DNA of 64,000 bases from Actinomyces wuliandei (lineage in GTDB: Bacteria > Actinomycetota > Actinomycetes > Actinomycetales > Actinomycetaceae), in the NCBI RefSeq assembly GCF_004010955.1, contig NZ_CP025227.1:372001-436000 (forward strand). The letters run 5' to 3'. The stretch's first letter is position 1, and the number at the start of each line of letters is the position of its first letter. The translations under genes were made by a program, and so were the position numbers. The notes below the pieces were generated by a model. It was not told the origin of the DNA and made no database searches. It saw only the letters and a program-made list of their open reading frames with translations. Shown here piece after piece: positions 17,247 through 26,043 of the stretch.

Positions 17247-17744
17247 ATGGCTTCCATTACGCTCCAAGGCGACCCTGTCAGCACCGTCGGCGACCTCCCG
17301 GCTGTCGGCACCCAGGCCCCGGCCTTTGAGCTGGTCGGCGCGGACCTGGCGCCGGTGACCAGCCAGTCCCTCGCGGGCCGCCGCGTGGTCCTCAACATCT
17401 TCCCCTCGGTGGACACGGGTGTGTGCGCCACCTCCGTCCGCCAGTTCAACGCGCTCGCCTCCGGGCTGGAGAACACGACCGTCGTCTGCGTCTCAGCCGA
17501 CCTGCCCTTCGCGGCCGCCCGCTTCTGCGGTGCCGAGGGGCTGGACAACGTGGTCACCGGCTCCTCGTTCCGCTCCACCTTCGGCACGGACTACGGCGTG
17601 ACCATGGCGGACGGCCCCTTGGCCGGGCTGCTGTCGCGCTCCGTGGTGGTCCTGGACGCTGATGGCACAGTCCTCCACGCCCAGCAGGTGCCGGAGATCC
17701 GCACCGAGCCGGACTACGACGCCGCTGTCGCCGTCCTGGCCTGA
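17247..17744 (+). CDS. tpx: Thiol peroxidase (Tpx, atypical 2-Cys peroxiredoxin)
   Basis: 165 residues. [17 protein letters not shown] holds the peroxidatic Cys60 with its Thr/Arg partners, and [12 protein letters not shown] holds the resolving Cys94; both are at the usual Tpx spacing. It reduces hydrogen peroxide and alkyl hydroperoxides using thioredoxin in the cytoplasm. The length is standard and the gene is complete. It follows the SDR gene on the same strand, and pyrE comes next. Confidence 0.95.
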   Translation: MASITLQGDPVSTVGDLPAVGTQAPAFELVGADLAPVTSQSLAGRRVVLNIFPSVDTGVCATSVRQFNALASGLENTTVVCVSADLPFAAARFCGAEGLDNVVTGSSFRSTFGTDYGVTMADGPLAGLLSRSVVVLDADGTVLHAQQVPEIRTEPDYDAAVAVLA

Positions 17745-17890
17745 GGGCACCTGCCTGAGCAGGACCCCGCCTGGGCAGGGTGGTGCTGTGCGCTGTGCCC
17801 CGGAGGTGTTGCGGGCAGATCGTGGAGGGGTGGCGGGCTGCGCCTGGTGCTGCTCCAGCGTCCTGGGCCGCAGCGGCTAGACTCCGGGCC

Positions 17891-18460
17891 GTGAGCACCA
17901 ACGACTCCCACATCACCCGCCTGGCCGGACTCGTCAACGAGCTGGCCGTGGTCCGGGGGAAGGTCACCCTGGCCTCCGGGCTTGAGTCAGACTTCTACGT
18001 GGACATGCGCCGGGCCACCCTCCACCACGAGGCGGCCCCGCTCATTGGGCACGTCATGCTGGACATGCTGGAGGAGGCGGGGCTGGGGCCGGAGGAGGTC
18101 GACGCCGTCGGCGGGCTGACCATGGGGGCGGACCCGGTGGCAGCCGCCATGCTGCATGCGGCGGCCTCCCGAGGTCTGGACCTGGACGCCTTCGTGGTGC
18201 GCAAGGCCGCCAAGGACCACGGCATGCGGCGCCGGGTCGAGGGGCCGCAGGTGGCGGGCCGACGTGTCGTGGTCCTGGAGGACACCTCCACCACTGGAGG
18301 CTCCCCGCTGGAGGCCGTCGGGGCGCTGCGTGAGGCCGGTGCCGAGGTGCAGGCCGTGGCCGTGGTCGTGGACCGGGCCACCGGGGCGCGTGAGCGTGTC
18401 GAGGCTGCGGGCCTGCCCTACTACGCGGCCCTGGGCCTGGAGGACCTGGGGCTGGGGTGA
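17891..18460 (+). CDS. pyrE: Orotate phosphoribosyltransferase
   Basis: 189 residues from GTG 17891. The PRPP-binding loop is RRVVVLEDTSTTGGSPLEAV at about 124-143, and FYVDMRR and VRKAAKDHGMRR carry the catalytic Lys region of the flexible loop. It joins orotate to PRPP in pyrimidine synthesis. An upstream GTG would give a longer protein, but 17891 lies seven bases after TAGACT (17878-17883), matching a leaderless start, and gives the usual family length. No other pyr gene is nearby. Confidence 0.93.
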   Translation: MSTNDSHITRLAGLVNELAVVRGKVTLASGLESDFYVDMRRATLHHEAAPLIGHVMLDMLEEAGLGPEEVDAVGGLTMGADPVAAAMLHAAASRGLDLDAFVVRKAAKDHGMRRRVEGPQVAGRRVVVLEDTSTTGGSPLEAVGALREAGAEVQAVAVVVDRATGARERVEAAGLPYYAALGLEDLGLG

Positions 18461-18648
18461 CTCAGGAGGCTGACGGCTCGGGTGGGGACGTGCTGCGCCT
18501 CGTTCCTGGTGTGCCAGTGGTCGTGCCTCGTAGGCTCGTCCGGTCTGCCAGTGGCTGGTGTCCAAGTCCAGGCCCTAAGGATTATCCAGTGCCTGCTCCC
18601 CCTGACGTGAGTCTTTCGATTATGGCAAGACCCGCGTAGACTTGGCCT

Positions 18649-18984
18649 GTGAGCACCATCGGAGCCCGGGTGAGAAAGGCGCTGCGCGAGAGCGGGCTGA
18701 CGCAGACCGCCCTGGCGCAGTCCGTCGGTCTCAGTGAGCCCGCTCTGTCAAAGTCTCTTGCAGGCACGCGTACCTTTGCGGCGCTGGAGCTGGCTGAGAT
18801 CGCGGATCGTCTTGGCGCGTCCATGCACTGGCTGGTCACCGGTGAGGAGGACCCCTTCGAGGTGTGCGTGGTCGCCCGGCATGACTACGACAACATGTCT
18901 AGGACCTATTCTTGTGATCCGCATGATGACCAGGAGGCTCTGGAAGCCGTCGCACTCCTGTACCGCCAGGCCTACGCTGCATGA
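18649..18984 (+). CDS. XRE-type helix-turn-helix regulator of an ImmA cassette
   Basis: 111 residues from GTG 18649, which lies six bases after TAGACT (18637-18642). Residues 18-50 (LTQTALAQSVGLSEPALSKS, then LAGTRTFAALELAEIADRLG) are a clear XRE DNA-binding domain. The tail has no known domain. Its TGA overlaps the ATG of the ImmA gene (ATGA at 18981), so it is the first gene of an HTH-ImmA-PIN operon. By analogy it should repress the operon and may be the protease's substrate. Confidence 0.85.
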   Translation: MSTIGARVRKALRESGLTQTALAQSVGLSEPALSKSLAGTRTFAALELAEIADRLGASMHWLVTGEEDPFEVCVVARHDYDNMSRTYSCDPHDDQEALEAVALLYRQAYAA

Positions 18985-19731
18985 GCCCTCCCATTGTCCG
19001 CACGACGCCGGACAGGGCGCGCCAGCTCCTGGGTGAGGGGTTTGTCCACGACTTTGCCAACCGTGTCGAGGAGTATCTGGGAGTCGACGTCGTCGTCATC
19101 CCGTTGTCAAATCCCGGGTACTCACTCCGGCTGGGGGGGGCACGACGTCATCGTCCTGCGCGCAACCGACCAGTGGTTCCGAAGCAGCTTCACCCTCGCT
19201 CACGAGCTGGGTCATATTGCCCTTGGGACCTCGCCTGCCCCGGGCGAGGCTGCTGCCCAGCACGCGGAGAACAGGGCAAACGCCTTCGCTGCTGAGCTGC
19301 TGATGCCAGCCGAGCACATCCGTGCTCTCGACTGGGCGGTCACCCCTGCGGTCATCGCGCAACGGGTCTGGGAGCTGGGCGTGTCCACCCAGGCGCTGCG
19401 CACGCGGCTGCGGTACCTGCGTCTCGGTGTGCCAGAGCCAGTGGCGGCAGCCCTCCAGCTCACCACTTTGCGACTCGTCGAGGAGCACCTCCCGCCAGCG
19501 GTGGCGACTGCCGAGGACGTCACAGAGCGGATGGCCCTGGCCGCACGAAGAAGGTTTCCCCTCAGGCTGCTGACCGACCTGCGTGGCGCGGTTGACTCCG
19601 GCCGTGCCTCCCAGGAGACCCTGGCCTGGGCCCTCGGTACCCCTGTGGAGGGGGAGGAGGTCAGCGTGGGCGACCAGGCTGACAGCATGGCGGATGAGCT
19701 CCGTACTGACCTTCTTGACGGGCTGGTCTGA
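18981..19731 (+). pseudogene. ImmA/IrrE metallopeptidase, frameshifted at a G8 tract
   Basis: The reading frame from ATG 18981 gives MSPPIVRTTPDRARQLLGEG and continues to YSLRLGG, then breaks at eight G residues (19133-19140). The next frame continues GHDVIVLRATDQWF and FTLAHELGHIALG, the HExxH zinc motif, then ENRANAFAAELLMP. With seven G residues the two halves join exactly into one protein of about 249 residues. The gene could be inactive, switched by slippage at the G tract, or misread. It overlaps the HTH gene by four bases and is two bases from the PIN-like gene. Confidence 0.85.
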
Positions 19732-19733
19732 GC

Positions 19734-20322
19734 GTGACTGATAGCCCCTTCTTCTTCCCTGACAACACGGTCCTCATCAATATGGCGGTCCTGGGCAGGG
19801 TGGACCTGCTGGAGCGCTTCACCAGAGGGCGGGGTCATTGGTGCGCGTCCATTGAGTATGAGTGGCGTCGCAGCCAGAGGATTCTTGGGCTCGAAAGGGC
19901 GGACCGGCAGGTTCGTGGCCTGTGTGGACAGCCGATCCACCCGGATGAGGCCGAGCATGTTGATATAAAGGCGCTGCGGGACCGTATGCTCAGTCCTGGC
20001 GACGGTCCTGCCAGCCACTTCGGTGAGGCAGAGACGATCGTCGTTATCCGCAGGCGCCCGGAGCTCTATGGCTCTATATTTCTTACTGATGACCGGGGCG
20101 CCCGGTCCCATGCGGATGCAGAGCAGGCTGTGGACCGGTGCCTCGGTACCGCAGAGCTGCTCGCCTACGGCGGCGGGTTGGGTGACGCGTTCCCAGGCGT
20201 ACGACTGCCTGGACATCTTGCTCCGTCAGCGGCGGTACGTCCGCCCGGCAGATCCCGAGGGCTACGACCGGCTGGTGGAAAGGCTTCTATGCAAGAAGCG
20301 AGGCAGCGGGTGCCCGCCGTGA
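19734..20322 (+). pseudogene. PIN-like nuclease domain protein, frameshifted near its end
   Basis: From GTG 19734 the protein reads MTDSPFFFPDNTVLINMAVL with acidic residues in PIN-like positions: Asp in PDNTVL, Glu in CASIEYEW, Glu in FGEAETI and Asp in IFLTDDRGARSHA. This fits a PIN-fold RNase of a toxin type. After ELLAYGGG the frame runs into unlikely sequence, while the next frame continues WVTRSQAYDCLDILLRQRRY to a stop at 20320-20322. One extra base near 20171-20183 explains this. The gene is the third of the HTH-ImmA-PIN operon. GC content is lower than in neighbours, suggesting transfer. Confidence 0.7.
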
Positions 20323-20379
20323 GTGGCCTGTCCGTGGTCAGGTACTTTGTGTGGCAGAACAGGAAAGGTGCCAGCGGCC

Positions 20380-21057
20380 ATGACAGACTGCGGTAGCGTG
20401 CCGCCTTACGCTCCCGAGCCCGACGTCCCGGCCGACACCCGTGAGGTTGGGGTGGGGCCGTGGCCGGACGGGCCGCAGGCCTGGCCCGAGGACCCTCGCT
20501 ACGACCCCGACCTGCTCGCCCAGGGGGACCGGCGCAACGTGGTGGACCGGTACCGCTACTGGAGCGTCGAGGCGATCCGGGCTGACCTGGCCGAGCGCGC
20601 CCACCCGCTGCACGTCGCCGTGGAGAACGTCAGCCAGGACCTCAACATCGGCTCCATCGTGCGCAGTGCCAACGCCTTCAACGTGGCCGGGGTCCACATT
20701 GTCGGGCGGCGCCGCTGGAACAGGCGCGGGGCCATGGTTACTGACCGTTATCTGGAGGTGCACCACCACGCCCAGCCGGACGACCTCCTGGCATGGGCGC
20801 GTGCCGAGGGCTACGAGGTGGTCGGGATCGACAACGGTCCCGGGGCGGGCCTGCTGGAGCAGGCTGCACTGCCCCAGCACTGCCTCATGGTTTTCGGTTC
20901 CGAGGGGGAGGGGATCAGCGCCGGGCTCCAGGCTGAGTGCTCCCGGCTGCTGCGCATCGGCCAGTACGGCTCCACCCGCTCCATCAACGTGGCTGCGGCT
21001 GCGGCGGTCGCTATGCACACCTGGGTCCTCCAGCACGCCGGGCCTGCTCCTGACTGA
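20380..21057 (+). CDS. SpoU/TrmH family RNA 2'-O-methyltransferase
   Basis: 225 residues from ATG 20380, preceded by AGGAAAGG. The three SpoU motifs are present: NIGSIVRSANAFNVAGVHIV, LMVFGSEGEGIS and TRSINVAAAAAVAMHTW, which form the knot that binds S-adenosylmethionine. It should methylate a ribose 2'-OH in tRNA or rRNA; the target base is not predictable. A longer reading frame begins at 20323 but overlaps the PIN gene's end and lacks family sequence. Repeat element C follows. Confidence 0.9.
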   Translation: MTDCGSVPPYAPEPDVPADTREVGVGPWPDGPQAWPEDPRYDPDLLAQGDRRNVVDRYRYWSVEAIRADLAERAHPLHVAVENVSQDLNIGSIVRSANAFNVAGVHIVGRRRWNRRGAMVTDRYLEVHHHAQPDDLLAWARAEGYEVVGIDNGPGAGLLEQAALPQHCLMVFGSEGEGISAGLQAECSRLLRIGQYGSTRSINVAAAAAVAMHTWVLQHAGPAPD

Positions 21058-21115
21058 CCCGGGCACCAGCCCACCTGCAGGCCTCCCGGCTTCCCGGCCT
21101 CCCGGCCTCCCGGGC

Positions 21116-21312
21116 TGCACATCTTCGCGACTGGCGCCCGACGTGCTTACGCGGAATACCAGGCACCTGGAACGGGCGAGGCCTCCACGAGAGGCTGAAG
21201 ATGTGCAGCAGGCTCCGTTGTGCACATCTTCACCGCTCCTGCGCGCGTGCTCGGTACGTGGTTCTGCGGATCGATGCGGTCAACGGGTTCCTGGAGAGGC
21301 TGAAGATGTGCA
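21116..21312. repeat. Four-arm intergenic repeat element, copy C
   Basis: Copies of TGCACATCTTC lie at 21116-21126 (plus), 21197-21207 (minus), 21221-21231 (plus) and 21302-21312 (minus). The core is 35 bases as in copies A and B. Both outer spans are 92 bases, the shortest of the family and equal to each other. The element occupies the middle of the 419-base gap (21058-21476) between the methyltransferase and aldolase genes. A run of TCCCGGCC repeats (about 21084-21112) precedes it. The last arm ends 164 bases before the aldolase start. Confidence 0.85.
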
Positions 21313-21476
21313 GGGAGGGGTGAAAGAGGCGTGTGCAGAGGTGCCTGAGGCGCTCGCCCCGCGCACGGTGGGCACGTGCTGCGCCTCTGGGACCATCATC
21401 TGCTACACCTCGACGCCAAATCGTGGAAGAATCAGGCCCGTACCACTGACACATCATCGACCTCAAGGAGGCACCA

Positions 21477-22526
21477 GTGGCCATCGCAACCCCGGAGTCC
21501 TACGCAGACATGCTTGACCGCGCCAAGGCCGGCAAGTACGCGATTCCCGCGATCAACGTCACCTCGTCCCAGACCCTGTCCGCCGCCCTCAAGGGCTTCG
21601 CTGACGCCGAGTCTGACGGCATCGTCCAGATCTCCAACGGTGGTGCGGCCTACTGGTCCGGCTCCTCCCGGGCGGACCGTGTCAAGGGCTCTGTCGCCTT
21701 CGCCGCCTACGCCCGTGCAGTCGGCGACCTGTACCCCGTGACCATCGGCCTCCACACCGACCACTGCCCCAAGAAGATGCTGGAGCCCTGGATCCTCCCG
21801 CTGCTGGAGATGGAGGCCGAGCAGGTCAAGCGGGGCGAGGTGCCGATGTTCAACTCCCACATGTGGGACGGCTCGGCGGAGTCCCTGGACGACAACATCG
21901 AGATCGCCGTGGACATGCTGGCGCGCGCCAAGGCCGCCAACACCGTCCTGGAGATCGAGATCGGCGCCGTTGGCGGCGAGGAGGACGGCATCAAGGGGGA
22001 GGAGAACGCCAACCTCTACACCACGGCCGACGACGCCTGGCGCGCCATCGAGGCCCTGGGCCTGGGTGAGAACGGCCGCTACATCACCGCCCTGACCTTC
22101 GGCAACGTCCACGGCTCCTACAAGCCGGGCTTCGTCAAGCTCCGCCCCGAGATCCTGGGCGAGATCCAGGACGACGTCGCGGCACGCCTGGGGGACCGCC
22201 TGTCCACCAAGGTGGGTGACACCAGCTCCCCCTTCGACCTGGTCATGCACGGCGGCTCCGGCTCCACCGACGAGGAGATCGCCACCGCTGTGCGCAACGG
22301 CGTCATCAAGATGAACGTGGACACTGACACCCAGTACGCCTACACCCGCCCCGTGGCGGACTGGATGCTCAAGAACTACGACGGCGTCCTCAAGATCGAC
22401 GGCGAGGTCGGCAACAAGAAGACCTACGACCCGCGCGCCTGGGGCAAGGCCGCTGAGGAGGGCATGGCCGCCCGCGTGGTGGAGGCCTGCGAGCGCCTGG
22501 GCTCGGTGGGCTCGGCCAGGCGCTGA
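21477..22526 (+). CDS. fba: Class II fructose-bisphosphate aldolase
   Basis: 349 residues from GTG 21477, with AAGGAGG six bases upstream. GLHTDHCPKK (about 91-100) carries the catalytic Asp and a zinc-ligand His, NVHGSYKPG the second ligand His, and MHGGSGSTDEE the third with the phosphate loop; NVDTDTQYAYTRPV binds the second phosphate. It is the long class II type (about 345 residues) of Actinobacteria and proteobacteria and cleaves fructose 1,6-bisphosphate in glycolysis and gluconeogenesis. It is monocistronic, ending in a hairpin. Confidence 0.95.
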   Translation: MAIATPESYADMLDRAKAGKYAIPAINVTSSQTLSAALKGFADAESDGIVQISNGGAAYWSGSSRADRVKGSVAFAAYARAVGDLYPVTIGLHTDHCPKKMLEPWILPLLEMEAEQVKRGEVPMFNSHMWDGSAESLDDNIEIAVDMLARAKAANTVLEIEIGAVGGEEDGIKGEENANLYTTADDAWRAIEALGLGENGRYITALTFGNVHGSYKPGFVKLRPEILGEIQDDVAARLGDRLSTKVGDTSSPFDLVMHGGSGSTDEEIATAVRNGVIKMNVDTDTQYAYTRPVADWMLKNYDGVLKIDGEVGNKKTYDPRAWGKAAEEGMAARVVEACERLGSVGSARR

Positions 22527-22567
22527 GCCTGGTGACGCTGCTGCGGCGCCGGTGAGGCGCTGAGGCT

Positions 22568-22598
22568 CGGCCCCGGTACCCCTGTGGTGCCGGGGCCG
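22568..22598 (+). terminator. Hairpin terminator after the aldolase gene
   Basis: CGGCCCCGGTACC (22568-22580) pairs with GGTGCCGGGGCCG (22586-22598) over 13 bp with one G-U pair and a 5-base loop. It lies 42 bases after the aldolase stop. There is no T run. Confidence 0.7.
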
Positions 22599-22747
22599 AC
22601 GTCGTGCCTGGGGCAGCCACTGGGCCTGCTCCACCTCTTCCGCCCGGCACACCTTTTTGCTACGGTGAGAGGGCTCACGGTTCCCCGTGGTCGTGAGCCT
22701 CCGCGCGTAGGAGCGCGAGTCCCTGTGCGTCCAAGGAGGGGCGAGGC

Positions 22748-25142
22748 ATGTTTGACCCGCAGGTGTTTGGCACCCAGAGGTGGCTGAACGAGACCTACTC
22801 CGGGGTCGCCGGGTGGGTGCCCCTGGAGCAGGACGGGCAGACGGGGTGGGCGACGATCTACGGGCTGCGCCGCGCCCTCCAGCACGAGCTGGGTGTGTCC
22901 CCGCTGTCGTCCGGCTTCGGCCCGGCGACGACGGCCGCATTCCAGGAGCGGGTGGGCCGGATCGACTCCCAGGCCACCGTGCCTGAGAACATCCTGCGTG
23001 TCCTCAGCGGCGCCCTGTGGTGCAAGGGACGTACCGGCGTCATCCTGGACGACCTGGTCACGGTCACCTACGACGCCATGGTCCCCTCCGTGGAGCGGGT
23101 GCGTGAGGACCTGGGCCTGGGCGGCGGCAGCTATGTGGACGTCAAACTCATGGCCTCCCTGCTGTCCATGGACGCCTACGACGTGCTGGAGGACTACGGT
23201 GGGGTGCCCCAGGTGCGCCAGGTCCAGCAGTGGCTCAACGGAACCTACGTGGACCGCCGGGACTTCGCCCTGGTGCCCTGCGACGGTGTCCACTCCCGCC
23301 AGGTGCAGACAGCCCTGCTGATGGCGCTCCAGTTCGAGATGGGGATGGCTGACGGCGAGGCCAACGGCAACTTCGGGGAGGGGCACGCGCTCCGGCCTGA
23401 GGGGCTCAGCGCAGGTGAGGAGCGGCAGCACCGACGGGGCGACGCGGTTCGTCCAGCTCTTTCACGCGGCGATGATCCTCAACGGGTACGACGTCTCCCT
23501 GGCGTCGTCCTTTGGCACGGGCACGGAGGCTGTGGTCCGGGTGTTCCAGTCCTTCATGGAGATCCCGGAGACGGGTGCGGGCGACTACACCACCTGGTGC
23601 AGCCTGCTGGTGTCCAGCGGTGACACCAGCGTGGCCACCAAGGGTTTTGACACCAGCGCCCAGCTGCTGGGTGGCCGGGCGCAGGGAGCGGCCGAGCGCG
23701 GCTACACCCACGCGGGCAGGTACACCGTGGGGTCGGGCAAGTACATCACCGGGCCTGAGCTGGACGCGCTGAGGAGCGCGGGCCTGAGGCTGGTGCCGAT
23801 CCACCAGCGCTGGAACAACGACGTCTCCCACATGACCTACGAGGAGGGGCGCACCCAGGGGCAGGAGGCCCTGGAGCGCGGGCGCGTGCTGGGGCTGCCT
23901 GCGGACAGCATCATCTACTTCACCGTGGACTTCGACCCGGTCGGGGACGCCGTCGTGGGGCCGGTCATGGACTTCTTCCGGGGTGTCAACGAGGTGATGG
24001 GGGAGGTGGACTCCTACCGGTTCCGGGTGGGGGTCTACGCCACGCGGAACGTGTGCCGCCTGGTCATGGCCCAGGACTACGCGGTGGCCGCCTACGTGCT
24101 GGGGATGTCCACCGGGTTCTCCGGGAACATGGGCTTCCCCATGCCGCCGGGGTGGCACTACAACCAGATCGTGGAGGTCAGCGAGGACCTGGGGGGTACG
24201 GCCACCCCGGTGGACCACGTGGTGGTGTCCCGGCGGGCGGAGGCCGTTGACCTGACGGGGGTGGTCTCACCGCCGCTGGAGGTGGACGGCGCGGCGACCG
24301 AGACCGGCTTCCACGTCCTGTTTGAGTGGTTCGTCCGGGCCGAGGTGGTCTGCGAGCTGGCCCTGACCCCGGCGCGGACCCCGGACCTGACGGACCTGAG
24401 ACGGTACCTGCCCATGGTGGGCTCCTTCATCCTGGGGTGGCTGCGCAAGCCGGACTACTGGTACACCGCCGCCAGCGGCATGTGGATGGCCTACACCCCT
24501 GACACCGACGACGGCGCGGGGCTGGCTGCCGCCAGGATCCTGTGCGAGGGGAGGCTGACCTCCGTCATGGGCTCCAGGCCGGCCGTCACCACGGACGTCG
24601 CCCACTGGGCGGCTGCGGCCATGGGGTATGTGACCTGGCCCGGCTCCTCCGATCCCACCACCTACGGGCTGGGGGACCTGGGCGGGTGGATGCTCGACCT
24701 CTACCAGCTCTTCGGTCAGTGGCAGACGGGAGGTGGCGGAGAGGACCAGGAGACCTGGATGCGGGCCAGGCTCGCGGTGGAGGGAGTGGAGTCCGGCTTC
24801 GGGGTGGCGGACCTGGTGGCTGACGCCGACGCCTGGCTGACGGTAGTGGGCCTGGCCGAGCCCAGCCCGGCACGGACGTCGGACACCTTGCGCACCCAGC
24901 TCGCCATGTCGCAGCAGGAGCGTCTGCGGGCCTTCTACTCCGGGCGCTTTGACAGCTCCCCGCAGAACGTGGTCAGCATGTTCTCCGCCATGGTGGACGG
25001 GATAGATGTGGGTGGAGTCAACTTTCCTTTGTCTGGCGATCGGCTGAGGGGAGGTGCCGGAGCTAAAACGGCGCCGACCCCGGAGCAGGCTCGAATCTGC
25101 GGCGAGCTCTTTGCCCAGGCACTGGAGAGGCTGACGGCGTGA
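22748..25142 (+). pseudogene. Peptidoglycan-binding/DUF1906 glycoside hydrolase-like protein, frameshifted
   Basis: The first frame (from ATG 22748) has two peptidoglycan-binding-like modules, QRWLNETYSGVAGWVPLEQD and VQQWLNGTYVDRRDF. It fails after ANGNFGEG; the next frame resumes TRSGLRGSAQVRSGSTDG and continues to 25142. Removing one G near 23380-23383 joins them. The second half holds a DUF1906 domain (ATKGFDTSAQ, IIYFTVDFDPVGDA, RVGVYATRNVC), related to glycoside hydrolase 25-like folds that may cut cell wall. About 370 residues of unknown sequence follow. There is no signal peptide. The membrane protein at 25180 follows after 37 bases. As it stands the gene is broken; base error is possible. 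Confidence 0.8.
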
Positions 25143-25179
25143 GCACCTTAGTGCACTGGCCTGGAGGGATGGTGGCGTG

Positions 25180-25824
25180 ATGCCTGTGGGGCGGTGGCTG
25201 GCGCGGTTCCTGGGGAGGGCGGCCCGTGACCTGCTGGTGGTGGCCTCGCTGGTGGTTCCGACCTGCGCCGTGCTCTGGCTGTGGGGTCACTTTGCTGGGT
25301 TCGACTATGTTATGGCTATTCACCCAGTTCCGTTGCGGACCAGCAGGGACGCGTCGCAGTCCTTGTGGACGCCTGGGTGGCTGTGGTGGACTGTCTTCTT
25401 TGGTGCTGGTTTTGGTCTGAGCGCGGGGGCGGTGCGTCACCAGGGGCGTGATGCGTGGGCGATTACGGTGGCCTGCTGGTCGCTGCTGTCCGGGGCTGCG
25501 CTGATGCACTTTGGCGAGAATCTTCAGTTTGCGCTGCCGGACCATGCTCCGTGCCTGTACGAGGGGTGCTGGCCGCTGTACTGGCAGGCGGTGGTGGTGT
25601 CTGCTCCGATGGCTGTGACCCTGGTGGTGGTGATAGTGCTGGGGTGGTGGGCTGAGCGTGTGGGGGTGTGGGTGCGTCGGGTAGTTCCCGCACTGGTGTT
25701 CATCACCTTGATGCTTCTGCTGGCCCTGGTGTGGCAGCCGTGGGTGCTGCCCTTCCTCCAGGGTCCCCCGCCCTGGCAGAGCCTGGCGGCAACGACGGGC
25801 GCGGTCGTCTGCGGGATGGGGTAG
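25180..25824 (+). CDS. Multi-spanning membrane protein of unknown function
   Basis: 214 residues from ATG 25180, with GGAGGG upstream. There are five probable transmembrane segments: near residues 15-38, 68-85, 95-110, 138-160 and 170-190. A periplasmic or loop segment ALPDHAPCLYEGCWPLYWQ holds two cysteines that could pair. I do not recognise the family. The gene follows the DUF1906 gene by 37 bases on the same strand, so the two probably form an operon and this protein could help its neighbour act at the envelope; this is inference. Confidence 0.65.
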   Translation: MPVGRWLARFLGRAARDLLVVASLVVPTCAVLWLWGHFAGFDYVMAIHPVPLRTSRDASQSLWTPGWLWWTVFFGAGFGLSAGAVRHQGRDAWAITVACWSLLSGAALMHFGENLQFALPDHAPCLYEGCWPLYWQAVVVSAPMAVTLVVVIVLGWWAERVGVWVRRVVPALVFITLMLLLALVWQPWVLPFLQGPPPWQSLAATTGAVVCGMG

Positions 25825-26043
25825 CAGTCGCAGGACCAGGACAGACAGGACGCAGACGGGGCACGACAGGACAGCGAGAGACAGCGCGAGCCAGCACGAG
25901 ACCGTCAGACAGCGTCAGGCACCGCGAGCCGGTACCAGGCGATAGATATGACAGGTACAGGAGCACGGACTCCGGAGAGACCAGGGAAGAGACCAGAGAG
26001 AAGGGGCTCGGAGAAGAGACCCCGGAGATAAGGACCACAGGAC
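25825..26043. other. T-poor, purine-rich leader region
   Basis: About 219 bases with very few T residues (roughly 14 by eye) and many short GACAGGAC, GAGACCAG and CAGACAG repeats. It lies between the membrane protein gene and the secreted protein gene. An open frame crosses it but its predicted peptide is low complexity and unlikely to be real. It may be a long untranslated leader of the secreted protein gene. Confidence 0.5.

Noticed and set aside
20323..20379. Longer start for the SpoU-type methyltransferase
   Set aside because: The extra 19 residues overlap the PIN-like gene end and lack family sequence; ATG 20380 has a good ribosome site.
21432..22940. 502-residue open frame antisense to the aldolase gene
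   Set aside because: No motifs and fully antisense to a conserved enzyme gene.
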